Part shown: positions 1 to 5,052 of the stretch, piece by piece
Position numbering within the stretch: the stretch's first letter is position 1
How the letters are laid out: each line of letters starts with the position of its first letter
Assembly: GCA_937895465.1 (NCBI GenBank)
Contig: CALAYY010000148.1
Location: 1 to 5,052, forward strand
DNA length: 5,052 nucleotides
DNA from: an uncultured Clostridia bacterium
GTDB taxonomy: Bacteria > Bacillota > Clostridia > Christensenellales > DUVY01
Direction of reading: 5' to 3'
Translations under genes and position numbers: made by a program
Notes under the pieces: generated by a model
The model's database searches: none
The model's input: only the letters and a program-made list of their open reading frames with translations
Told to the model about the DNA's origin: nothing

Positions 1-1602
1 ATATCTTACATCGGGATTGCTTTCTTGATGTGTCTTAACAGGAAATTGTATTCCCTTTAATACGCTGTTTTCCATCAAAACTGCTCCGTCTTCTGTCGAA
101 ACAATTGCTTGACTAGTTATCTTCAAGTTGCCGTTACTCTTAGCAGATACCTGATAAAGTTCGCTTGAATCAGAATAGACATTGTACAAATGCACATCTC
201 CCTTTCTGATTCTGGGTAAACGGTCTTGAAGATTTTTGGCGTATATATTATGAATAGTAACTGTGATATCTTCAAATCCTGTTCCGTCAGTGGTGTTGCC
301 AATATTAAAACCTTTTTTGGCGCTTGCAAAAAATGTCATCAATTCTTCGTCTGAAAGATTGGCATTGGCTTGCTTAACGCTTTTGTAATAAGGGAAGCTA
401 TCAGCATTGTCTTGAAGATGTTTAAACTGGTCGCGTATAAAATCAGTTACGCTAAAGTCCATATTGATCCATGAAATAGTTATATCAGAACAGCCTTTCT
501 TAATATCAATTATTCCGTCATAAGCATTGCTAAGGGTCAAGTGGTCAAACCAAATACCTTTTACATCTTTTTCCAAAGTAAAATAATCCCAATCATTGGT
601 ATCATACTGTCCAAGGTCCTGATCATCCCATTCCCAGATATCAGTTAATTTTAGATTTCTGATTACAATATCCTCTGAGCTTTCGATTCTGGTTGTAAGA
701 TGTCTTATAGTCGCACCGTTTTCAGAATAAATCATCAAGCCGTTTCTATCTTTTAGTATCATCTGTCCGACGCCTGAACTAATTAAGGTCGGATGCACTT
801 TTGGGATATTAGGGTTTTGCCTGTAAACAGAGCCGTCAGTATATTGAGCGGGATCTTTTTCGGCTGCTGTAAGCTTGGCCACTACATTATTATACCCTAA
901 GTCCAAATCAGCAGTAATCTTGATAACAGAAATTTCACTGTTTTTTAGTGCTTCCAAAAATTCAACTTCATTAGCAACACTTGCAATTTTTGCTTGTTCA
1001 ACTGCGCTTCGGTCTGTAATACGCAAAGAAGCAAAGCCATAAGAATCTTTGAAATAATCTAAATCATAAGAAATAGGTACAAGTGACCATTTGGCAAAAA
1101 GTGTTATATTGCTTGTTACGGTATCTGTATTGAAATCCCATTTGTTGTTCAAAGCAGATTCCTTATACCAGCCGTCAAAAGTATAATCATCTTTGGTGGG
1201 AGCGGCAGGTGCCTGTATTTTTGTCCCTGATTTTATATTATTTATTGCTGTTACTGGGCTTCCGCCTGTTGAATCAAAGGTTACAGTAAACTTCACTTCT
1301 GCACTCCATTTGGCAAAAAGTGTTATGTTTGATTTTACTGTGTCGGTCTCAAAATCCCATTCTTGAGTCAAGTCAGAATCTTTATACCAGCCGTCAAACA
1401 CAAAGTCGTCTTTGGTAGGCTGTTGCGGCTCTGTTATTTTGGCACCGTCAATAACCTTGGTAATTGCGGCTACCTCAGTGCCGCCGTTAGAATTAAATGA
1501 AACTGTAAAGGTCTTTTGCTTGCATGCCGTTATAACGGACATAATCATTGAAAAAACCAAAATAAAAGCTAGCGTTTTTTTCAAAATACGCCTCTTTTTC
1601 AT
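1..1602 (-). CDS. Lipid-anchored family 1 (PL1) pectate lyase-like protein with two InlB B-type repeats; C-terminus cut by window edge
   Basis: 534 codons are open from the ATG at 1602 to base 1. In-frame TGA and TAA just upstream fix this start. Residues 1-26 form a signal peptide (basic KKRR start, hydrophobic core) ending in a lipobox-like VITAC, so Cys27 is the likely lipid anchor. Two InlB B-type repeats follow (32-100 and 105-173), then from about 205 a beta-helix domain. PL1 marks: IVIRNLKL (312-319), WDYFTL (338-343), WFDH (351-354), YDGIIDIKKG (361-370), KKGFNIG (429-435), RLPRIRKGDVHLYN (461-474). By alignment from memory with Bacillus subtilis pectate lyase, Asp339, Asp362 and Asp366 match the calcium ligands, Arg461 the catalytic base, and Lys430 and Arg466 the substrate-binding residues. 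Predicted role: calcium-dependent beta-elimination of polygalacturonate at the cell surface. About 45 residues (384-428) separate the calcium strand from Lys430. Pectin lyase or an inactive relative is less likely. It has its own promoter, apart from tuf. Confidence 0.85.
   Translation of the reverse strand, partial: MKKRRILKKTLAFILVFSMIMSVITACKQKTFTVSFNSNGGTEVAAITKVIDGAKITEPQQPTKDDFVFDGWYKDSDLTQEWDFETDTVKSNITLFAKWSAEVKFTVTFDSTGGSPVTAINNIKSGTKIQAPAAPTKDDYTFDGWYKESALNNKWDFNTDTVTSNITLFAKWSLVPISYDLDYFKDSYGFASLRITDRSAVEQAKIASVANEVEFLEALKNSEISVIKITADLDLGYNNVVAKLTAAEKDPAQYTDGSVYRQNPNIPKVHPTLISSGVGQMILKDRNGLMIYSENGATIRHLTTRIESSEDIVIRNLKLTDIWEWDDQDLGQYDTNDWDYFTLEKDVKGIWFDHLTLSNAYDGIIDIKKGCSDITISWINMDFSVTDFIRDQFKHLQDNADSFPYYKSVKQANANLSDEELMTFFASAKKGFNIGNTTDGTGFEDITVTIHNIYAKNLQDRLPRIRKGDVHLYNVYSDSSELYQVSAKSNGNLKITSQAIVSTEDGAVLMENSVLKGIQFPVKTHQESNPDVRY
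1084..1290 (-). repeat. InlB B-type (Listeria-Bacteroides) repeat, copy 2
   Basis: Residues 105-173 run from FTVTFDSTGG through DGWYKE to ITLFAKWS, exactly 73 residues (219 bp) after copy 1. The DNA is most alike in the last third: bases 1087-1107 match 1306-1326 over 21 bp, and 1163-1179 match 1382-1398. This points to tandem duplication inside the gene. The lyase domain begins about 30 residues later. Confidence 0.88.
1303..1509 (-). repeat. InlB B-type (Listeria-Bacteroides) repeat, copy 1
   Basis: Residues 32-100 of the lyase protein begin FTVSFNSNGG, have DGWYKD in the middle and end ITLFAKWS. This is the usual pattern of the Listeria-Bacteroides repeat, a small beta-rich module of surface proteins in Bacillota. 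It directly follows the lipid anchor and probably acts as a spacer or adhesion module. I count 44 of 69 residues identical to copy 2. Confidence 0.88.
1525..1602 (-). other. Lipoprotein signal peptide of the PL1-like protein
   Basis: Residues 2-9 carry six Lys/Arg, followed by a hydrophobic stretch (LAFILVFSMIMSVI) and then T-A-Cys27. The VITAC motif is an acceptable though not ideal lipobox: Ile replaces Leu at -3 and Thr sits at -2. The mature N-terminus would be Cys27, diacylated and held on the outer face of the cytoplasmic membrane. If signal peptidase II does not use it, type I secretion cleavage nearby is the alternative. Confidence 0.75.
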
Positions 1603-1605
1603 ATT

Positions 1606-1613
1606 CCCTCCTT
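1606..1613 (-). promoter_or_regulatory. Ribosome binding site of the PL1-like gene
   Basis: The minus strand reads AAGGAGGG followed by AAT and the ATG at 1602. The match to anti-Shine-Dalgarno is very strong, but the AGGAGG core is only 4 nt from the start codon, shorter than the usual 6-9. No other in-frame start is possible upstream, because TGA and TAA lie immediately before. Confidence 0.8.
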
Positions 1614-1647
1614 ATCATCCTAATAATTTTACTATTTCGGCAATTTC

Positions 1648-1675
1648 ATTTTATAATCTTGTACAACCTTGTCAA
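1648..1675 (-). promoter_or_regulatory. Predicted sigma-A-type promoter of the PL1-like gene
   Basis: On the minus strand a perfect TTGACA (1675-1670) is followed after 16 nt by TAAAAT (1653-1648). Transcription would start near 1641, giving a leader of about 40 nt that contains the AGGAGG site. The spacer holds an 8-bp perfect palindrome TTGTACAA (1659-1666), a possible operator core although 8 bp is short. The position between the tuf terminator and the gene supports an independent unit. Confidence 0.7.
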
Positions 1676-1749
1676 TGCGCTTTTTTGATGCTTTTTATGG
1701 ACTTTCTAGACAATGATAATAGCCAAAATAAAATCATATATAAAAAAAT

Positions 1750-1795
1750 AAGATTTTTGCTGAAAAATATCTAAAAGATAAGAAGATTTTTGCTG
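1750..1795. repeat. Pair of 13-bp direct repeats between tuf and the PL1-like gene
   Basis: AAGATTTTTGCTG occurs at 1750-1762 and again at 1783-1795, 33 bp apart start to start. It lies in AT-rich DNA upstream of the predicted -35 box, by about 75 to 120 bp. A short inverted repeat (TATCT/AGATA, 1768-1772 and 1776-1780) lies between the copies. No function can be assigned: regulator sites or simple decay of a small duplication are both possible. Confidence 0.5.
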
Positions 1796-1807
1796 TTTAA
1801 AACATAC

Positions 1808-1832
1808 AAAAAAGGCGGCTAAAAGCCGCCTT
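1808..1832 (-). terminator. Intrinsic terminator of tuf (fusA-tuf operon end)
   Basis: The minus strand forms a 9-bp stem whose core is GGCGGCT / AGCCGCC (1830-1824 with 1820-1814) around a 3-nt loop TTT. The two flanking A-T pairs extend the stem, and a run of six T (1813-1808) overlaps and follows it. It begins 22 bp past the tuf stop codon. On the plus strand the stem is followed by a broken T-rich tract, so weak action in that direction is possible, but no plus-strand gene runs into it. Confidence 0.95.
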
Positions 1833-1854
1833 GTAATTTTTGTTTTTTAAATGA

Positions 1855-3057
1855 TTATTCTATAATTTCTGCAACAGCACCTGAGCCTACTGTTCTTCCG
1901 CCTTCACGGATAGCAAATCTCAAACCTTGTTCAGCAGCTATAGGGTTAATCAATGTAACTTCCATAGTGATGTTGTCGCCAGGCATAACCATTTCTACGC
2001 CATCAGGCAATTTGATTGAACCAGTAACGTCTGTTGTACGGAAATAGAACTGAGGACGGTATCCGTTGAAGAAAGGAGTATGACGTCCGCCTTCACTTTG
2101 TTTCAATACATAAACCTGAGCCATAAACTTGGTATGGGGCTTAATTGAGCCGGGTTTACACAAAACCTGTCCGCGTTCGATATCAGTACGGTCAACACCT
2201 CTTAAAAGAAGTCCTACGTTATCGCCTGATTGAGCAAAATCAAGTTCTTTTCTGAACATTTCTACGCCGGTAACAACTGTTTCTCTAGTAGCTGTAATAC
2301 CAACTAATTCAACTTTATCCTGAACCTTGATTGTTCCTCTTTCTACTCTACCTGTAGCAACTGTACCACGACCAGTGATTGTAAATACGTCTTCAACAGG
2401 CATCAAGAAAGGCTTGTCAACATCTCTTATAGGTTCGGGAATATAAGAATCAACTGCTTCCATAAGATCAAGAATGGGTTTGCAAGCAGGATCATCAGCA
2501 TTGCCAGCTGAAGCAGCTTCTAATGCCTTCAAAGCAGAACCCTTAACAATAGGGGTATCATCGCCGGGGAAGTTGTACTCGCTTAAGAGTTCTCTTACTT
2601 CCATTTCAACAAGTTCTAAAAGCTCAGCATCATCAACTTGGTCAACCTTATTCAAAAATACTACTATATAAGGAACGCCAACTTGACGGGCAAGCAATAT
2701 GTGCTCACGTGTCTGGGGCATAGGTCCGTCAGCAGCCGAAACTACGAGTATTGCGCCGTCCATCTGAGCAGCACCTGTAATCATGTTTTTAACATAGTCA
2801 GCGTGTCCAGGGCAGTCAACGTGTGCATAGTGACGGTTGCCTGTTTCATATTCTACGTGAGAGGTATTTATTGTTATTCCTCTTGCTTTTTCTTCAGGGG
2901 CTTTGTCAATTTCATCATATCTCATTTTTTTGGACAAGCCCTTAGCAGCCAATGTCATAGTAATAGCTGCTGTTAGCGTAGTCTTACCATGGTCAACGTG
3001 TCCTATTGTACCGATGTTGACATGTGGTTTATTTCTTGTAAACTTCGCCTTAGCCAT
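1855..3057 (-). CDS. tuf: Elongation factor Tu
   Basis: Complete 400-residue EF-Tu, the usual length. It is the cytosolic GTPase that carries aminoacyl-tRNA to the ribosomal A site. Domain 1 (about 1-210) has the P-loop GHVDHGKT (19-26), the switch I motif RGITI (59-63), DCPGH (81-85) with catalytic His85, NKVD (136-139) and the G5 motif GSALK (173-177). Domains 2 and 3 follow, with the conserved RGTVATGRVERG, GGRHTPFFNGYRPQFYFRTTDVTG-type segment (read in pieces) and FAIREGGRTVGSG near the C-terminus. The start at 3057 is supported by the conserved MAKAKF opening and a GGAGGA site 9 nt upstream. It lies 135 bp after fusA on the same strand with no terminator between, as in the str operon, and ends in a strong terminator. 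All key residues are intact; nothing suggests pseudogenisation. Confidence 0.99.
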   Translation of the reverse strand: MAKAKFTRNKPHVNIGTIGHVDHGKTTLTAAITMTLAAKGLSKKMRYDEIDKAPEEKARGITINTSHVEYETGNRHYAHVDCPGHADYVKNMITGAAQMDGAILVVSAADGPMPQTREHILLARQVGVPYIVVFLNKVDQVDDAELLELVEMEVRELLSEYNFPGDDTPIVKGSALKALEAASAGNADDPACKPILDLMEAVDSYIPEPIRDVDKPFLMPVEDVFTITGRGTVATGRVERGTIKVQDKVELVGITATRETVVTGVEMFRKELDFAQSGDNVGLLLRGVDRTDIERGQVLCKPGSIKPHTKFMAQVYVLKQSEGGRHTPFFNGYRPQFYFRTTDVTGSIKLPDGVEMVMPGDNITMEVTLINPIAAEQGLRFAIREGGRTVGSGAVAEIIE

Positions 3058-3066
3058 TTTAAAATT

Positions 3067-3072
3067 TCCTCC
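3067..3072 (-). promoter_or_regulatory. Ribosome binding site of tuf
   Basis: GGAGGA on the minus strand, 9 nt before the ATG at 3057. This is a normal strong site and confirms the chosen start. Confidence 0.88.
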
Positions 3073-3104
3073 AATCTTAACTTTTATTCAATATATATTT
3101 TTTT

Positions 3105-3160
3105 CGTCCGATTAAAACGCTTGATATTGGGGGATATCACTCTAATTAGCGTTTTAGACG
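3105..3160 (-). other. Nested stem-loop in the tuf leader
   Basis: Three stacked inverted repeats share one axis: 3105-3108 with 3157-3160 (4 bp), 3113-3121 with 3148-3156 (9 bp, TAAAACGCT / AGCGTTTTA), and 3122-3127 with 3134-3139 (6 bp, TGATAT / ATATCA on both strands). The terminal loop is CCCCCA in the tuf sense. Bulges of 4 and 8 nt separate the stems. In the tuf direction it is followed by an A-run, not a U-run, so it is not a terminator. It could stabilise or regulate the tuf mRNA, or mark a processing site. The pairing is seen directly; the role is inferred. Confidence 0.6.
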
Positions 3161-3166
3161 ATTTAT

Positions 3167-3172
3167 ATTATA
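3167..3172 (-). promoter_or_regulatory. Candidate -10 box of an internal tuf promoter
   Basis: A perfect TATAAT lies on the minus strand, 21 bp past the fusA stop codon. No good -35 box lies 16-18 bp upstream; the sequence there is close to AGCATT. An activator, or weak use alongside readthrough from fusA, would be needed. If used, transcripts would start near 3160, exactly at the foot of the stem-loop. In DNA this AT-rich, a chance match is quite possible. Confidence 0.4.
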
Positions 3173-3192
3173 TAACATTTCGTTAAAAAATG

Positions 3193-5052
3193 CTATTCTT
3201 TTTTGGCTCTTTCACCTATAACTTTTTCCGCCAAAGAACGGGGTAATTCATCATAATGCGAGAACTGCATAGAGAAGTTTCCTCTTCCTTGTGAAAGCGA
3301 TCTTAAGTCGGTTGAATAACCAAACATTTCAGAAAGCGGAACATCAGCTCTGATATTTTGAATACCGTTGATGAGCTCTATTCCTGAAACAGAACCGCGT
3401 CTACTTGAAAGGTTGCCCATTACATCGCCCAAATATTGATCAGGCACAGTAACATCCACTTTCATAATAGGCTCCATAAGTATAGGGTCTGCTTTTGCCA
3501 TACCGTCTTTAAATGCCATTGAACCGGAAATCTTAAATGCCATTTCGGAGGAGTCAACCTCATGATAGCTTCCGTCAATTACTGTTACTTTAAAGTCCAC
3601 GCATTCATAACCTGCCAAGATACCGCTTTGTTTTGCTTCTTTGATACCGTTGTCAACAGCAGGTATGTAGTCTTTGGGAATACTTCCGCCTACCGTCTTG
3701 TCTTCAAACACATAGCCTGAACCAGGTTTTAACGGTTCCATTTCTATTATACAATGACCGTACTGACCTTTACCGCCGCTCTGACGGATATATTTGCCTT
3801 CTGCACGAACCTTTTTCTTGATAGCTTCTCTGTAAGCAACCTGAGGTTTACCTACATTGGCTTCAACCTTAAATTCACGCATCATACGGTCAACTATAAT
3901 CTCAAGATGCAACTCGCCCATTCCGGCAATAATTGTCTGACCTGTTTCTGAGTCAGTATAAGTCTTAAATGTGGGGTCTTCTTCTGCTAGCTTGACAAGA
4001 GCCATACTCATTCTTTCTTGACCTGCTTTGGTCTTAGGCTCAATAGCAACCTTAATAACAGGCTCAGGAAATTCCATGCTCTCTAAGATTATAGGAGCGC
4101 TTGGGTCACAAAGAGTATCGCCTGTGGTGGTTTCTTTTAAACCAACAATAGCACAGATATCGCCTGCATATACCTCATCAAGCTCGCTTCTGTGATTGGC
4201 ATGCATCAAAATCAATCGTCCGACTCTTTCTTTCTTGTCTTTGGTAGAATTAAGTACATAAGAGCCTGCGGAAAGTTTTCCGCTGTAAACTCTGAAAAAT
4301 GCTAATTTACCGACAAAGGGGTCTGCCATAATCTTAAATGCAAGACCTGAAAACTTCTCGTCGTCTGATGTCTTTCTTTCTACCATTTCATCTTTGCCTG
4401 GTATTTTACCTTGAACATGAGGTACTTCCAAAGGTCCGGGCAAATAATCTATAACAGCATCCAACAGCTTTTGAACGCCTTTATTTTTGTAGCTTGTGCC
4501 GCAAAAAACAGGATTGATTTTGAGTAAAAGCGTACCTTTTCTTATAGCGGCTTTAATTTCGTCCTCTGAAACTTCTTCGCCTTCAAGGTACTTCATCATC
4601 AGGTCATCATCAAATTCACATGCGGTTTCAATTAACTCTGCATGGTATTTTTCTGCACTTTCTTGCATGTCGGCAGGAATATCTATTTCTTCTGTCTGCT
4701 GACCCAAATCATCCTTATATATTGTGGCTTTCATTGACACAAGATCAACTATTCCGGTAAATGTATCTTCTTTTCCAATAGGAAGCTGCATAGGTACAGG
4801 ACGTGCGCTCAGCCTTGTTTTCATCATGTTGACAACATTGAAGAAATTAGCTCCATTGATGTCCATTTTGTTAACATAAGCTATACGGGGAACATGATAT
4901 TTTTCAGCCTGTCTCCAAACGGTTTCTGACTGAGGCTCAACACCGCCTTTGGCACAAAATACAGCAACAGCACCGTCAAGCACCTTAAGACTGCGCTCTA
5001 CTTCAACAGTAAAGTCAACGTGTCCGGGGGTGTCGATAAGGTTGAGCCTATA
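3193..5052 (-). CDS. fusA: Elongation factor G, 5' end outside the window
   Basis: 619 codons are open from the window edge to the TAG at 3193. EF-G is the GTPase that moves tRNA and mRNA through the ribosome after peptide bond formation and works with RRF in recycling. The fragment starts at YRLNLIDTPGHVDF, so about 75 N-terminal residues (P-loop and switch I) are missing, judged against the ~692-residue Bacillota protein. Present are the G3 motif DTPGH (7-11 of the fragment), NKMD (61-64), a G5 region CGTSYKNKGVQ, and domain II beginning near GLAFKIMADPFVGKL. Domain III has AGMGELHLEI, the domain IV tip is GSYHEVDSSE (494-503), and domain V includes VMGNLSSRRG. Reading through the GTG at 4981-4983 as internal valine (RSLKVLDGAV) is clearly right. 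It precedes tuf, as in str operons. Its GTPase identity as EF-G, rather than a TetM-type or EF4 relative, is secure. Confidence 0.99.
   Translation of the reverse strand, partial: YRLNLIDTPGHVDFTVEVERSLKVLDGAVAVFCAKGGVEPQSETVWRQAEKYHVPRIAYVNKMDINGANFFNVVNMMKTRLSARPVPMQLPIGKEDTFTGIVDLVSMKATIYKDDLGQQTEEIDIPADMQESAEKYHAELIETACEFDDDLMMKYLEGEEVSEDEIKAAIRKGTLLLKINPVFCGTSYKNKGVQKLLDAVIDYLPGPLEVPHVQGKIPGKDEMVERKTSDDEKFSGLAFKIMADPFVGKLAFFRVYSGKLSAGSYVLNSTKDKKERVGRLILMHANHRSELDEVYAGDICAIVGLKETTTGDTLCDPSAPIILESMEFPEPVIKVAIEPKTKAGQERMSMALVKLAEEDPTFKTYTDSETGQTIIAGMGELHLEIIVDRMMREFKVEANVGKPQVAYREAIKKKVRAEGKYIRQSGGKGQYGHCIIEMEPLKPGSGYVFEDKTVGGSIPKDYIPAVDNGIKEAKQSGILAGYECVDFKVTVIDGSYHEVDSSEMAFKISGSMAFKDGMAKADPILMEPIMKVDVTVPDQYLGDVMGNLSSRRGSVSGIELINGIQNIRADVPLSEMFGYSTDLRSLSQGRGNFSMQFSHYDELPRSLAEKVIGERAKKE

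Noticed and set aside
123..329. Minus-strand open frame of 68 codons near the left edge
   Set aside because: It lies in another frame inside the PL1-like gene, over the codons for the conserved RLPRIRKGDVHLYN motif, so it is a shadow of that gene.
1412..1774. Plus-strand open frame of 120 codons overlapping the start of the PL1-like gene
   Set aside because: It is antisense to the signal peptide, first repeat, ribosome binding site and promoter of a well-supported gene. Its product resembles nothing I know and no ribosome binding site is evident.
3105..3160. Stem-loop in the fusA-tuf spacer considered as a fusA terminator
   Set aside because: In the direction of fusA transcription the stem is followed by GAAAAAAATA rather than a T-run. 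The stem is also AT-rich and bulged, so readthrough into tuf is expected.
2474..3186. Several plus-strand open frames of 65 to 112 codons across tuf and its leader
   Set aside because: They are antisense to EF-Tu, whose frame is unambiguous, and overlap one another. Their existence follows from tuf codon use.
3754..4702. Plus-strand open frames of 65 and 68 codons within fusA
   Set aside because: They are antisense shadows of conserved EF-G domains, with no sign of their own translation signals.
4981..4983. GTG as a possible start codon of a shorter EF-G
   Set aside because: The frame stays open to the window edge, and the 23 codons before it encode the conserved IDTPGHVDFTVEVERSLK segment of EF-G, so this GTG is an internal valine.

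Overview
The window is a low-GC bacterial segment with three genes, all on the minus strand. Reading in the direction of transcription, they are the 3' part of fusA (elongation factor G), a complete tuf (elongation factor Tu), and the 5' part of a secreted, lipid-anchored protein that looks like a family 1 pectate lyase. The organism is most likely a Gram-positive of the Bacillota, probably an uncultured Clostridia-type anaerobe. The grounds are the AT-rich intergenic DNA, strong GGAGG-type ribosome binding sites, the EF-Tu and EF-G sequence style, and a lipoprotein carrying Listeria-Bacteroides (InlB B-type) repeats. This placement is inference; no rRNA or other species marker is present.

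Layout. Bases 5052-3193 hold fusA without its first ~75 codons, which lie outside the window. Bases 3192-3058 (135 bp) form the fusA-tuf spacer. It has no intrinsic terminator, but holds a TATAAT box followed by a nested stem-loop that could sit at the very 5' end of a tuf transcript. Bases 3057-1855 hold tuf, closed by a textbook intrinsic terminator at 1832-1808. Bases 1807-1603 hold a 13-bp direct repeat, a promoter with a perfect TTGACA -35 box, and an AGGAGG ribosome binding site. Bases 1602-1 hold the pectate-lyase-like lipoprotein gene, open in one frame to the edge of the window, so its C-terminus is missing.

How the genes relate. fusA and tuf are the usual end of the str operon (rpsL-rpsG-fusA-tuf). 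EF-Tu delivers aminoacyl-tRNA and EF-G drives translocation. The downstream gene is separated by a terminator and its own promoter, so it is a different transcription unit with an unrelated role: probably breakdown of plant pectin outside the cell. Its protein has, in order, a lipobox signal peptide, two InlB B-type repeats 73 residues apart, and a right-handed beta-helix lyase domain. The expected calcium and catalytic residues are in place, with an insert of about 45 residues between two active-site segments.

I found no mobile element, CRISPR array, tRNA or rRNA, and no clear sign of an unknown system. The points most worth checking are the architecture of the lyase and the structured tuf leader.
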